From Mesobacillus maritimus (lineage in GTDB: Bacteria; Bacillota; Bacilli; Bacillales; Cytobacillaceae), in the NCBI RefSeq assembly GCF_023715205.1, contig NZ_JAMBNR010000007.1:202517-266516 (forward strand): 64,000 bases of DNA, given 5' to 3'. Within the stretch, counting starts at the first letter, position 1. Every line of letters starts with the position of its first letter. This document shows positions 29,341-38,146 of this stretch, piece after piece. A model generated the notes under the pieces. It saw only the letters and a program-made list of their open reading frames with translations, did no database searches and was not told where the DNA came from. The translations under genes and the position numbers were made by a program.

Positions 29341-30630
29341 ATGGAAGCCAAAAAGCTAAAAACCAATCAAAAAACTCTTAATGGGAAAGTCGTAGTTCCA
29401 GGCGATAAGTCGATTTCTCATCGGGCTGTCATGTTCGGTTCCATTGCTTCAGGTGTAACGACCATTGAACATTTTTTGCCTGGAGAAGATTGTTTGAGCA
29501 CTATTTCTTGCTTTAAGAATTTGGGTGTAGACATTGAGCGTGATGGTACGAAAGTAACGGTATATGGGAATGGCCTTAGTGGACTAAAAGAGCCCAATGC
29601 AGTCCTAGATGTGGGGAATTCTGGGACGACCATTCGACTTTTAATGGGGATTCTTTCTGGTCAACCCTTTCATTCGGTTTTGATAGGGGATGACTCCATT
29701 GCCAAACGGCCAATGACACGTGTTACATTGCCACTAGCTCAAATGGGAGCGAGAATCTCAGGAAGAAATAAAGCTGAGTTTACACCTTTATCTTTATCTG
29801 GAGGCGATTTAAAAGCTATTGAGTATAAACTTCCTGTCGCGAGTGCTCAGGTAAAGTCTGCGATTCTGTTGGCTGGATTGCAAGCAGACGGGGTAACCAC
29901 AGTAATTGAACCTGAGAAAACTAGAGATCATACTGAAAGAATGATCCAAATGTTTGGTGGCGAGGTTAAAACAGATGGGAATAGGGTATCTGTCTGTGGT
30001 GGTCAGCAATTAGCCGGTACCCATGTTCGGGTTCCTGGGGACATTTCGTCGGCGGCATTTTTCCTAGTGGCTGGAGCTATTGTTCCTAATGGTAGCATTG
30101 AGTTAACGAATGTTGGGCTCAATCCTACTAGGACTGGAATTATTGACGTTCTGAAGCAAATGGGTGCAAACATGGTCATTGAAGAAGAACAGACAGAGGC
30201 AACAGAACCTATTGGGACGATCAAAATTCAATCGTCAACCCTGAAAGGGACAGTGATTTCTGGTGATTTAATTCCGAGATTAATTGATGAAATTCCTGTC
30301 ATTGCCTTGTTGGCAACACAGGCAGAAGGGAAAACCGTGATTAAGGATGCCGCTGAATTGAAAGTAAAGGAAACAAATCGAATCGATACGGTTGTAAATG
30401 AATTGCGAAAACTTGGAGCAAACATCGAAGCGACGCCTGACGGTATGGTTATTCATGGGAATAACTCTACCCTTAAGGGAGGTACTGTTTCAAGTCATGG
30501 TGACCACCGTATCGGTATGATGTTAGCTGTGGCTGCGTTAATCAGTGACGGTGATGTTTATCTTGAGAATAGTGATGCGGTTGCCGTTTCTTACCCGAAC
30601 TTTTTCGATGACTTACATTCTTTATTTTAG
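29341..30630 (+). CDS. aroA: EPSP synthase, class II
   Basis: The enzyme joins PEP to shikimate 3-phosphate, giving EPSP (named aroE in B. subtilis). The 429-aa protein shows the four sequence features used to define class II enzymes: GDKS, SAQVK, RDHTE and NPTR. These are typical of Gram-positive EPSP synthases with reduced glyphosate sensitivity. The start follows AGAAGGAG. Its TAG stop coincides with the first base of an inverted-repeat element. It is the last gene of the cluster. Confidence 0.95.
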   Translation: MEAKKLKTNQKTLNGKVVVPGDKSISHRAVMFGSIASGVTTIEHFLPGEDCLSTISCFKNLGVDIERDGTKVTVYGNGLSGLKEPNAVLDVGNSGTTIRLLMGILSGQPFHSVLIGDDSIAKRPMTRVTLPLAQMGARISGRNKAEFTPLSLSGGDLKAIEYKLPVASAQVKSAILLAGLQADGVTTVIEPEKTRDHTERMIQMFGGEVKTDGNRVSVCGGQQLAGTHVRVPGDISSAAFFLVAGAIVPNGSIELTNVGLNPTRTGIIDVLKQMGANMVIEEEQTEATEPIGTIKIQSSTLKGTVISGDLIPRLIDEIPVIALLATQAEGKTVIKDAAELKVKETNRIDTVVNELRKLGANIEATPDGMVIHGNNSTLKGGTVSSHGDHRIGMMLAVAALISDGDVYLENSDAVAVSYPNFFDDLHSLF

Positions 30631-30813
30631 GCTGTTTTCGTAAAGTTTGTTGTTAAAATCCTAAAGCCGATCTTGATGTAAAATAAGCCTTTCACTACGT
30701 GACTACTTAGTTTGTAAGCTTTTTTCTCCTCTGTTAACGAATTTGGAATAGAATCATAATCATAAGCCAAGTCATTCTTTATTAAAAAGCAACAATGGTT
30801 TGAGAAAAGAGCC
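30630..30813. repeat. MITE-like inverted-repeat element, about 184 bp
   Basis: The left end starts GGCTGTTTTCGTAAAGTTTG. The right end, read on the minus strand, starts GGCTCTTTTCTCAAACCATT, so the ends are imperfect inverted repeats. Both ends and the interior AAGCCAAGTCATTC block resemble the element at 7098-7272. No open frame is present. It abuts the aroA stop codon. Confidence 0.6.
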
Positions 30814-30862
30814 TTTTTAAAACACGTTAAAAAAACATAAATGTCCGATTTACGGTCTATGA

Positions 30863-30899
30863 ATGAGCCAGTCCAATGAGGGATGGCTCATTTTTAATT
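30863..30899 (+). terminator. Terminator of the aromatic operon
   Basis: ATGAGCCA pairs with TGGCTCAT across a 13-base loop, followed by TTTTAATTTTC. It lies about 230 bp after aroA, beyond the repeat. Nothing else is seen in the gap up to 30990 except a TATAAT at 30934-30939. Confidence 0.7.
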
Positions 30900-30990
30900 T
30901 TCTTCAGTATACCGAGTTCAACTACAAATACTGGGTATAATTCACTTTTTTGTTTCATAGCTTGTCATAAGACCGTTAAGGGGGAGTCTT

Positions 30991-31884
30991 ATGGCTTATA
31001 TCATTGAGAACGCTCATATACTAAAGGGGGAACAGATTCAAGATTTGAGCTTATTGATAAAAGAAGACCGAATTGCTTCAGCAAGAGATTCTTTTAAGAT
31101 GTACAAGCACCTTAGGATGGATGCGAGTGAATTTATTATGACACCTACCCACGTTCTCCTTGATTTCCATCCTCCACTCCATGAGTCTTTTGAACAGAGG
31201 AAGGCCTATTATGTAGAAAATTTTCTTAAAAGGGGTGTAACGACGGTACTTACATGCATCAATGTGCAAAGAGAACGTCAGTTAGACAAAGAACTGAAGA
31301 AACTTCATACTGCACTAATAGATTCTCCATTTGATTATGTGGTAGGTGTTTGCGTGCCGTCCACACTTTTAAATCCTGGATTTATTAGAAAATGTAAAAA
31401 AGAAAAAATACCGGCAATCTTTGTGAATATCACGAATGAAAGTGAAATACAAAGAGTGCCTTGGGGTTGGATAAAAGAGGCAATGTTTCCTTATAACTGT
31501 CCCATTATACCTGTATTTAAAACAGCAGATAAGAGGGTAAAAAAAACGTGGGGACATTATGTAGAATCTGTTCATCTTCCAAGTTTTAAGGACACATTGC
31601 CTATGTGTCAACCTTTGGAGCGAAATGTATTAGAGAAAATCGGTATCTATCCAAGGAAGTCTTATTTGCATGATGGTGGGGAAGTAAGTTACAATTTCTA
31701 TTTAAAAGACAGTGAAACTGTTAAAATGATAGAAAGTGAGTTGTTTTTGAAACAACATTCAAAACTGGTCATTACTGTGCATAAAGGAAAAGTGATCCGT
31801 GCAGGTAAACAAATATGCTACCGGCCAGGGTTTGGAGAGCATGTGCAAATAAACACTCCTGCTTTTTATCAATCCCCGAGATAA
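30991..31884 (+). CDS. Degenerate amidohydrolase-like protein
   Basis: The 297-aa protein looks like a shortened amidohydrolase-superfamily member. An N-terminal beta segment ends in LIKEDRIASA (about 22-31), then MTPTHVLLDFHPPL stands where working enzymes have PG-x-D-x-H-x-H. Here D58 and H60 remain but the second metal histidine is P62. A GVTTVLT strand follows. No further His/Asp metal ligands of the usual kind were recognised. The ATG follows AAGGGGG. It may be a pseudoenzyme or structural protein; function is unknown. It lies just before ypiA. Confidence 0.6.
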   Translation: MAYIIENAHILKGEQIQDLSLLIKEDRIASARDSFKMYKHLRMDASEFIMTPTHVLLDFHPPLHESFEQRKAYYVENFLKRGVTTVLTCINVQRERQLDKELKKLHTALIDSPFDYVVGVCVPSTLLNPGFIRKCKKEKIPAIFVNITNESEIQRVPWGWIKEAMFPYNCPIIPVFKTADKRVKKTWGHYVESVHLPSFKDTLPMCQPLERNVLEKIGIYPRKSYLHDGGEVSYNFYLKDSETVKMIESELFLKQHSKLVITVHKGKVIRAGKQICYRPGFGEHVQINTPAFYQSPR

Positions 31885-31901
31885 GATTGGAAGGATGCAT
31901 T

Positions 31902-33161
31902 ATGAGAATTGAGGCAATCACTAGTTTGTTAGAAGATGGAAAGATCGATGATGCCATGTCTAATTTTGAAGAAGTTTTAACTTCAGGAACCGATGAAGAA
32001 AAGTTCTTGTTAGCAGAGGAGTTATTTCGATTTGGATTCCTAGATGAAACAAAAAAACTGCTAGAAGTCCTTTTACAAACCTACCCTGATGAAGGCGAGC
32101 TTTTGGTACTTTTAGCTGAAACGGAGTTAGAACTTGGTGATGAAGAAACTGCGATGCTGATACTTGAGCGTGTAAACTCTGGTGACGCTGAATACCCGCA
32201 AGCCTTGTTGTTAATGGCAGATTTATACCAAATGAATGGATTGTTTGAGGTGAGTGAGCAAAAACTGTTACAGGCTAAACAGTTGCTGCCAGATGAAACG
32301 ATTATTGATTTTGCTTTGGGGGAACTATATTCTCATCAAGGACGCTTTACTGATGCCATTGAGTCATTTGAAAAAGTTGCCCAGCAACACAAGGAAATTG
32401 GTGGCGTAAATATTCATTCTCGACTAGCGGAAGCCTATAGTGCTGGAGGATCTTTCGAACAAGCGTTGGACTATTATGAAAAAGCACTTGGCGAACGTCT
32501 TGAAATCAATACATTATTTGGTTTTGCATTTACTGCTCTGCAAGCTGGAAACAACAAAACTGCGATTGAAAAATTTGAAGAGTTAAAAACATTAGATCCC
32601 GAATATCATTCCCTCTATTTACATCTTGCACACGCATATGAGCATGAAGAAATGTTGGATGAGGCTTTTGAAGCAATCAAGTTAGGGATTAAGCAAGATG
32701 ATTTTAACAAAGACCTGTATTATTACGGTGGCAAAATCGCGCTGAAACTAAATAATGAAGAAGAAGCTGAAAAAATGTTACGAGAAGCACTTGTTCTTGA
32801 TCCAGGGTTTACGGAAGGTGCTTTGGTGTTAAATAAATTGTTTCTAAAACAAGAACGCTATGACCAAGTCGTAGATCTGATTACAAATACCGATATAAAT
32901 GAAGAAGAAGAACCCCAATTGGCGTGGGACGCAGCTGTAGCATTACAAAATCTTGAGCAATATTCTCAGGCATTAAATAAATACCAGCATGCATATACTT
33001 TCTTTAAAGACAATAAAGATTTTCTCTCAGATTACGGTTATTTTTTAATTGAAGAAGGAAAAATAGCCGAGGCCGCCGAAATTTTAAGTATACTAGTAAA
33101 AATGGATCCAATGAATGTTGAGCATCAGGAGCTTCTTGAACGATTAACAGGAGAATTCTGA
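31902..33161 (+). CDS. ypiA: TPR-repeat protein YpiA
   Basis: The 419-aa acidic protein is built almost entirely of tetratricopeptide repeats, recognisable from recurring A-x-x-x-Y/F and G/A-x-L patterns along the whole length. It has no signal peptide and is probably a cytoplasmic scaffold. The ATG at 31902 follows GGAAGGATG; the upstream frame runs into the previous gene. The position before ypiB matches B. subtilis. Its exact partner is not known to me. Confidence 0.82.
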   Translation: MRIEAITSLLEDGKIDDAMSNFEEVLTSGTDEEKFLLAEELFRFGFLDETKKLLEVLLQTYPDEGELLVLLAETELELGDEETAMLILERVNSGDAEYPQALLLMADLYQMNGLFEVSEQKLLQAKQLLPDETIIDFALGELYSHQGRFTDAIESFEKVAQQHKEIGGVNIHSRLAEAYSAGGSFEQALDYYEKALGERLEINTLFGFAFTALQAGNNKTAIEKFEELKTLDPEYHSLYLHLAHAYEHEEMLDEAFEAIKLGIKQDDFNKDLYYYGGKIALKLNNEEEAEKMLREALVLDPGFTEGALVLNKLFLKQERYDQVVDLITNTDINEEEEPQLAWDAAVALQNLEQYSQALNKYQHAYTFFKDNKDFLSDYGYFLIEEGKIAEAAEILSILVKMDPMNVEHQELLERLTGEF

Positions 33162-33205
33162 AGCGAGACAAAATTTGACCATCCAAGCAGAGGAGGGATT
33201 CACAA

Positions 33206-33754
33206 ATGACAACCCCTGTTTCTGTCAACGAGAAAAAAGATTTTATCCGTTGGTTCTTGAATCATTATCAGCTAAAGAGGCGGGAATGTGTATGGATTCT
33301 TAATTACTTAATGAGCCACGATCAGCTGATGGAAAAAGTTCATTTTGTTGAGAATGCCCAGTTTTGTCCTCGAGGATTAGTCATGTCAACGCATTGCATT
33401 GATGAGGTTCCCTTTAGATTTTATAAAGAAAATATCATGACTACAGATGCTGAAAAATCTTTTCATGATATTCGTTTGAATAGGGATGAGGAAATTTATA
33501 TTCAATTAAACTTCCACGCCTCTAATAAGGCGCCCCAATTTGCTGCGGTCCTCGAAGAAAACCCATTCATGCCGAAAAAATTACAAATCACTGAGAAAGA
33601 TCGGATTATTGCAGAGCGTTTCCTTGTAGATAGTCTTTACCATTTTCAAAAAGAGAAGTTAACAAGACAAATCGATGAAGCGCTAGATAACCAGGACAAG
33701 GAAGCTTTTGTTGAACTAACGGAACAATTAAAGAAACTTGAAGCTCGACGCTAA
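33206..33754 (+). CDS. ypiB: YpiB family protein (UPF0302)
   Basis: The 182-aa soluble protein matches the YpiB family in length and in its [16 protein letters not shown] start. A central [12 protein letters not shown] block and a helical C-terminus rich in Glu and Lys follow. The ATG follows AGAGGAGGG. In B. subtilis, ypiB is next to qcrABC, as here. Function is not established. Confidence 0.85.
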   Translation: MTTPVSVNEKKDFIRWFLNHYQLKRRECVWILNYLMSHDQLMEKVHFVENAQFCPRGLVMSTHCIDEVPFRFYKENIMTTDAEKSFHDIRLNRDEEIYIQLNFHASNKAPQFAAVLEENPFMPKKLQITEKDRIIAERFLVDSLYHFQKEKLTRQIDEALDNQDKEAFVELTEQLKKLEARR

Positions 33755-33796
33755 AGCTAATCTGTCTGAGGAATGAAAACTAGATCTTCAGCTTTC

Positions 33797-33821
33797 ACTC
33801 GCCAAATGGCGAGTTTTTCTT
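33797..33821 (+). terminator. CTCGCC-type terminator after ypiB
   Basis: ACTCGCCA and TGGCGAGT form a perfect stem, then TTTTTCTTTT. Near-identical hairpins occur at 48199 and 63799, the latter followed directly by a group II intron. Confidence 0.75.
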
Positions 33822-33895
33822 TTGGTTTTTTCTGGGCATAATATTTAAACAAATGATATGATAAATAGGAATATACTACATGGAGTTGAGTAAGC

Positions 33896-34363
33896 ATGAA
33901 ATGGGTCCCTACGGATATTGAAACATTTGCAAAGTCCCCAGAGTACGTTGACACAGCTGTAATCCCTTTGTTACCAGTTTCTTTTGATGAGTCGATTAAG
34001 GAATCAGCAACAATGGCTGAATTCACCACTCTTCTCACGAGTCAATTGGAAAGGCAACTACAGGGGAGAATCCTTTTAATTCCAGGCTTTTCGTACTTAA
34101 AAGCGAAAAAACAAGAGGCTTTAAATGTCTTAGTACAATGGGAGCAAGAGATGTTGGACAAGCATTTTAAACATGTGTTTTTCGTAACTTCTGAATATGA
34201 TTGGAAACAGCATGAGGCAAGTTTAAAAGGAACCTTATTATGGATTCCGTCTCTACCGCTCCAGCATATGGATGAGAAGTCAAGGGTTTCTGTGATGGAG
34301 GATCAAGTACGACAATTAATGAATTTATTTATACAAAAATGGCGTGAGCAAGAAAGTGTGTAA
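33896..34363 (+). CDS. ypiF: YpiF-like protein (DUF2487)
   Basis: The 155-aa soluble protein starts MKWVPTDIETFAKSPEYVDT and matches the DUF2487 family, found directly before qcrA in bacilli. No catalytic motif or membrane segment is visible. An ATG start after GTTGAGT-type spacing is acceptable but not strong. Function is unknown; conservation next to qcrABC suggests, but does not show, a link to the respiratory complex. Confidence 0.78.
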   Translation: MKWVPTDIETFAKSPEYVDTAVIPLLPVSFDESIKESATMAEFTTLLTSQLERQLQGRILLIPGFSYLKAKKQEALNVLVQWEQEMLDKHFKHVFFVTSEYDWKQHEASLKGTLLWIPSLPLQHMDEKSRVSVMEDQVRQLMNLFIQKWREQESV

Positions 34364-34389
34364 TTTTTCTCACTGAGAAAAATGTTTTT
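34363..34389 (+). terminator. Terminator of ypiF
   Basis: ATTTTTCTC and GAGAAAAAT form a 9-bp stem with a three-base loop, followed by GTTTTT. The stem is A/T-rich and so moderate in strength. Confidence 0.6.
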
Positions 34390-34508
34390 ACCATAGTATT
34401 ATATTGATTTTATAAAGAGATTGATATATCATGATTATGTCCTAGTCTAAATTGTGTGTACAAATAATGTCCGATGTACGAAAATTGGGGAATAGAGGGG
34501 GGAAAAGC

Positions 34509-35018
34509 GTGAGTGAGAATCGCGTTTCAAGACGACAATTCTTAAACTATACTCTATTAGGTGTAGGCGGTTTCATGGCTGCAGGAATGGTCATGCCAAT
34601 GGCTCGTTTTGCGATCGATCCGGTCCTTAAGGCAAATGCAGGTGGTGATTATGTAGCAACTAAGCTCAAGGTGGCTGAAATCACTACAGAACCACAGCGT
34701 GTGGACTTCACATTCGATCAGGTGGACGCTTGGTATGAATCAGAAGTTACCGGAACTGCATGGGTGTACAAGAATGAAAATGGGGAAATTATTGCCCTAT
34801 CACCTGTGTGTAAACACCTTGGCTGTACAGTTGACTGGAATGCGGATGAAAGCAATCCGAACAGGTTCTTCTGTCCGTGCCATATGGGATTGTATGAAAA
34901 AGATGGAGCAAATGTTCCAGGTACTCCACCGTTAGCGCCACTTGATGTATATCCTCATCAAGAAAAAGACGGTATTCTTTATTTAGGTTCAAAAGCAAAT
35001 CCACGAGAGGGGGCGTAA
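34509..35018 (+). CDS. qcrA: Menaquinol:cytochrome c reductase, Rieske iron-sulfur subunit
   Basis: QcrA carries the 2Fe-2S centre that takes electrons from menaquinol. The 169-aa protein has a twin-arginine start SRRQFLNY, one membrane anchor, and the Rieske ligands in CKHLGC and CPCHMG. The GTG at 34509 follows GAGGGGGG; a longer frame from 34452 adds residues without a ribosome site. It is the first gene of qcrABC. Confidence 0.95.
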   Translation: MSENRVSRRQFLNYTLLGVGGFMAAGMVMPMARFAIDPVLKANAGGDYVATKLKVAEITTEPQRVDFTFDQVDAWYESEVTGTAWVYKNENGEIIALSPVCKHLGCTVDWNADESNPNRFFCPCHMGLYEKDGANVPGTPPLAPLDVYPHQEKDGILYLGSKANPREGA

Positions 35019-35021
35019 TAG

Positions 35022-35696
35022 TTGTTAAACAAGATTTACGATTGGGTAGATGAACGTTTAGATATTACGCCGCTTTGGCGTGATATTGCTGACCATGAAG
35101 TTCCGGAGCATGTTAATCCGGCGCATCATTTTTCCGCATTTGTTTATTGTTTTGGCGGACTAACTTTCTTTATTACTGTTATTCAGATTCTATCTGGAAT
35201 GTTCTTAACAATGTATTATGTTCCAGACATCAAGAATGCATGGGAATCTGTATATTATCTGCAAAATGAAGTAGCGTTCGGACAAATTGTTCGTGGAATG
35301 CATCACTGGGGAGCAAGCTTAGTCATAGTTATGATGTTCTTACATACTTTGCGGGTATTCTTCCAGGGAGCATATAAGAAACCACGTGAATTGAACTGGA
35401 TTGTTGGGGTTTTGATTTTCTTTATTATGCTTGGTTTAGGTTTAACAGGTTACCTATTACCATGGGATATGAAAGCACTATTTGCAACGAAAGTTACTTT
35501 GCAGATTGTTGACGCTGTCCCATTATTAGGACCTTACTTGAAAACACTAATGGCTGGTAGTGCCGACATTGTTGGGGCACAGACTTTAACACGTTTCTTT
35601 GCGATTCATGTGTTCTTCTTACCTGCTGCTTTATTCGGACTTCTTGCAGCACACTTTATCATGATTCGTAAACAAGGTATTTCCGGACCATTGTAA
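35022..35696 (+). CDS. qcrB: Menaquinol:cytochrome c reductase, cytochrome b6-type subunit
   Basis: QcrB is the short (224-aa) b6-type cytochrome b with four membrane helices. It binds two hemes through paired histidines, such as those in MHHWGASLVIV and the preceding and following helices. The sequence is almost identical in layout to the B. subtilis protein, starting MLNKIYDWVDER. A TTG start follows GAGGGGGCG at the end of qcrA. The rest of the usual cytochrome b is supplied by QcrC. Confidence 0.96.
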   Translation: MLNKIYDWVDERLDITPLWRDIADHEVPEHVNPAHHFSAFVYCFGGLTFFITVIQILSGMFLTMYYVPDIKNAWESVYYLQNEVAFGQIVRGMHHWGASLVIVMMFLHTLRVFFQGAYKKPRELNWIVGVLIFFIMLGLGLTGYLLPWDMKALFATKVTLQIVDAVPLLGPYLKTLMAGSADIVGAQTLTRFFAIHVFFLPAALFGLLAAHFIMIRKQGISGPL

Positions 35697-35771
35697 AATT
35701 GAAAACCAGAAAGAAAATGTTGTACGGAAAATGAATCTGTTCAACTTCACGAAAAAGGAGGGGATTGCTCG

Positions 35772-36527
35772 ATGCATCGTGGTAAAGGGATGAAATTCGT
35801 AGGTGACTCCCGGGTTTCTGCCGAGAGAAAGCCTTTTATTCCTAAAGATTATTCGGAATATCCAGGGAAAACAGAAGCGTTCTGGCCAAACTATTTACTA
35901 AAGGAATGGATGGTAGGTGCGGTTTTCCTAATTGGATTCCTCGTTCTAACTGCTGCACATGAGCCGCCGCTAATGCGGGTTGCAGATCCGACGGATACAT
36001 CATTTATTCCGTTGCCTGACTGGTATTTCTTATTTTTATATCAATTATTGAAATACCAATTTGCAGCAGGACCGTATACGGTTATAGGTGCCCTAGTAAT
36101 TCCAGGGCTTGCTTTTGGAGCATTGCTTTTAGCTCCATTTATCGATCGTGGCCCTGAGCGCCGACCATCAAAACGACCAATGGCAACTGGATTTATGCTT
36201 CTTTCCATTGCTGCAATTTTCTTTTTAACTTGGGAATCCTCATCACAAACAGATTGGGAAGCCTTCAATAAGGCAGGGGCAATTTCAGAGGTCGAAATTG
36301 ATAAAGAATCTGAAGGTTACCAAATTGCCGAAGCCAATACATGTTTGAGCTGTCATGGTGGAGAACTTGGTGGAGCTAGTGGACCAAGCTTGGTTGGTAC
36401 TGGTTTAACAGCTGAGGAAATTGCTGAAATTGCTGTTAATGGACAAGGAAATATGCCGGCCGGAGTCTTCAAAGGAACAGATGAAGAACTTCAAAAGATG
36501 GCTGAATTCATTGCAGGTTTAGAATAA
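35772..36527 (+). CDS. qcrC: Menaquinol:cytochrome c reductase, subunit IV/cytochrome c fusion
   Basis: QcrC fuses three membrane helices equivalent to b6f subunit IV with a C-terminal cytochrome c domain. The heme-binding motif CLSCHGG lies near residue 195 and an axial methionine is probable in NMPAGVF. The 251-aa length is close to B. subtilis (about 255). The ATG follows AAAAGGAGGGG. A strong terminator closes qcrABC. Confidence 0.95.
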   Translation: MHRGKGMKFVGDSRVSAERKPFIPKDYSEYPGKTEAFWPNYLLKEWMVGAVFLIGFLVLTAAHEPPLMRVADPTDTSFIPLPDWYFLFLYQLLKYQFAAGPYTVIGALVIPGLAFGALLLAPFIDRGPERRPSKRPMATGFMLLSIAAIFFLTWESSSQTDWEAFNKAGAISEVEIDKESEGYQIAEANTCLSCHGGELGGASGPSLVGTGLTAEEIAEIAVNGQGNMPAGVFKGTDEELQKMAEFIAGLE

Positions 36528-36536
36528 CTACTAGCT

Positions 36537-36569
36537 AGCTGACGGGTTTTCTCCCCGTCAGCTTTTTTT
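36537..36569 (+). terminator. Terminator of qcrABC
   Basis: AGCTGACGGG pairs with CCCGTCAGCT, followed by seven T. Confidence 0.9.
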
Positions 36570-36604
36570 GGGATATACATATTTAGGCTTGGAAGGGAGC
36601 TTAT

Positions 36605-37210
36605 ATGATGATTTCAGTGCTCTATACGTTGTTAAAGAATCGAATGTTTTTATGGTTATTGTTCCTCATTAATCTAGCTGGAACGCTTTACGGGTACTTC
36701 TGGTACCTACCACAACTTTCGGAAACCCCTAAGCTTTTTCTACTTTTTGTTCCTGATAGTCCAACTGCAAGTCTGTTTTTTGTCTTTGTATTAGGAGCGT
36801 TTCTACTAGGGAAAAATTGGCCATTAATGGAAGCGTTGGCGATTGTCACTTTGATTAAATATGGAGTTTGGGCCGTCATTATGAATCTTCTGGTGTTAAT
36901 AGTAACCGGTGATTTGCATTGGTCTGGGTATATGTTAATGGCTTCTCATTTGGCTATGGCTGTCCAGGGGGTACTGTATGCCCCGTTTTATCGGTTTAAA
37001 GCATGGCATTTGGTTGTAGCAGCTGTAGTCGCTTTGCACAATGAGATTATTGACTACGTTTTTGAAATGATGCCTTGGTACAATCAATTAAGTCTGTATA
37101 TGAATGAAATTGGATATTTCACTTTTTGGTTAAGCTTAATATCTATCGGTCTTGCTTATTATTTTGGGATGAGACCAAACCGGTTTAAGCTAAATATCAA
37201 ATCCTCATAA
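36605..37210 (+). CDS. ypjA: DUF1405 membrane protein YpjA
   Basis: The 201-aa protein has about six membrane helices and the DUF1405 features LINLAGTLYGYFWY near the N-terminus and HNEIIDY in a later helix. Start is ATG at 36605 or the next codon (36608), after GGAAGGGAG. In B. subtilis it is in the same position between qcrC and ypjB. Function is unknown. Confidence 0.82.
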   Translation: MMISVLYTLLKNRMFLWLLFLINLAGTLYGYFWYLPQLSETPKLFLLFVPDSPTASLFFVFVLGAFLLGKNWPLMEALAIVTLIKYGVWAVIMNLLVLIVTGDLHWSGYMLMASHLAMAVQGVLYAPFYRFKAWHLVVAAVVALHNEIIDYVFEMMPWYNQLSLYMNEIGYFTFWLSLISIGLAYYFGMRPNRFKLNIKSS

Positions 37211-37282
37211 GATGAACTTCTAATAAAAAGGTCTATCCTTGTCCACTCTTTCATACATTTTAGTATTTAAGGAGGGACAGGA

Positions 37283-38083
37283 ATGAAACCTAGAAAAGGA
37301 ATACTATTATTTCTCACGTTGCTGCTACTTTTAGTGCCAGTGGTTGCAAACGCTGCAATAGAACCCTCAATAAAAAAGCTCGATGACATTTCTGATCAAG
37401 CCCTACAAATGGTTAAGGTTTATCGATATGAAGATGCAGAAAAATTGCTAACACATTTCGAGACTGAATTCTTAAAAGAAACGGCAAAAGGGCATATGTA
37501 TTCAATGGACGAGCTGAGGATTGTTACAACGGCACATGATGAGGCGTTAAAGGCAATGAATAGCTCGACGATGGCGCATGAGGAAAAAATTCATAAAGTG
37601 ACGAGATTTCGACTTGTTGTAGACGCTCTTCAATCTATACACCAACCGCTATGGACCGAAATGGAATCACCAATTATGACAGTTTTCAACGATATGAAAG
37701 ATGCTGTTCATAATGGGAACCATGAAGATTTTCAAGTGAATTTAGATTCGTTCCTTTCTTTGTATGAAGTCATCTATCCAAGCTTACGGGTGGATGTAAC
37801 ACCTGCAACCATACAGCAGTTAAATGCTCGCGTGAATTATCTTGATCATTATAGCCCTAATATGTTCACAGAAACGACTGGGCAAGAAGAATTGGAAGCT
37901 TTAGAGGCAGATTTAAAGAAACTATTTGATGATATGACCGAGGATGAATCCGATCCCTCCCTGTGGTGGGTTATTATATCAACCGGTAGTATCATTATAA
38001 TGACTCTATCTTATGTGGGGTGGAAGAAGTATCGAGCAGAGATAGAAAGGCGAAAAAATCGGTTGAAAGAACGTAAGAATTGA
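37283..38083 (+). CDS. ypjB: Sporulation-associated protein YpjB
   Basis: The 266-aa protein has an N-terminal signal peptide (about 1-25), a mostly helical extracytoplasmic domain, and a C-terminal membrane helix (about 230-250) followed by a basic RRKNRLKERK tail. The topology is that of a membrane-anchored protein facing outward. The ATG follows AAGGAGGG. B. subtilis ypjB is linked to sporulation; the mechanism is unknown to me. Confidence 0.82.
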   Translation: MKPRKGILLFLTLLLLLVPVVANAAIEPSIKKLDDISDQALQMVKVYRYEDAEKLLTHFETEFLKETAKGHMYSMDELRIVTTAHDEALKAMNSSTMAHEEKIHKVTRFRLVVDALQSIHQPLWTEMESPIMTVFNDMKDAVHNGNHEDFQVNLDSFLSLYEVIYPSLRVDVTPATIQQLNARVNYLDHYSPNMFTETTGQEELEALEADLKKLFDDMTEDESDPSLWWVIISTGSIIIMTLSYVGWKKYRAEIERRKNRLKERKN

Positions 38084-38146
38084 CACAATTCCTAATGGTG
38101 AATAAAATATAAGTAAACAACTAGTGTTAATTATATTAGGAGGGCT

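Noticed and set aside
33757..34038. Minus-strand frame of 93 codons over ypiF
   Set aside because: Overlaps a terminator and the conserved ypiF gene, with no ribosome site.
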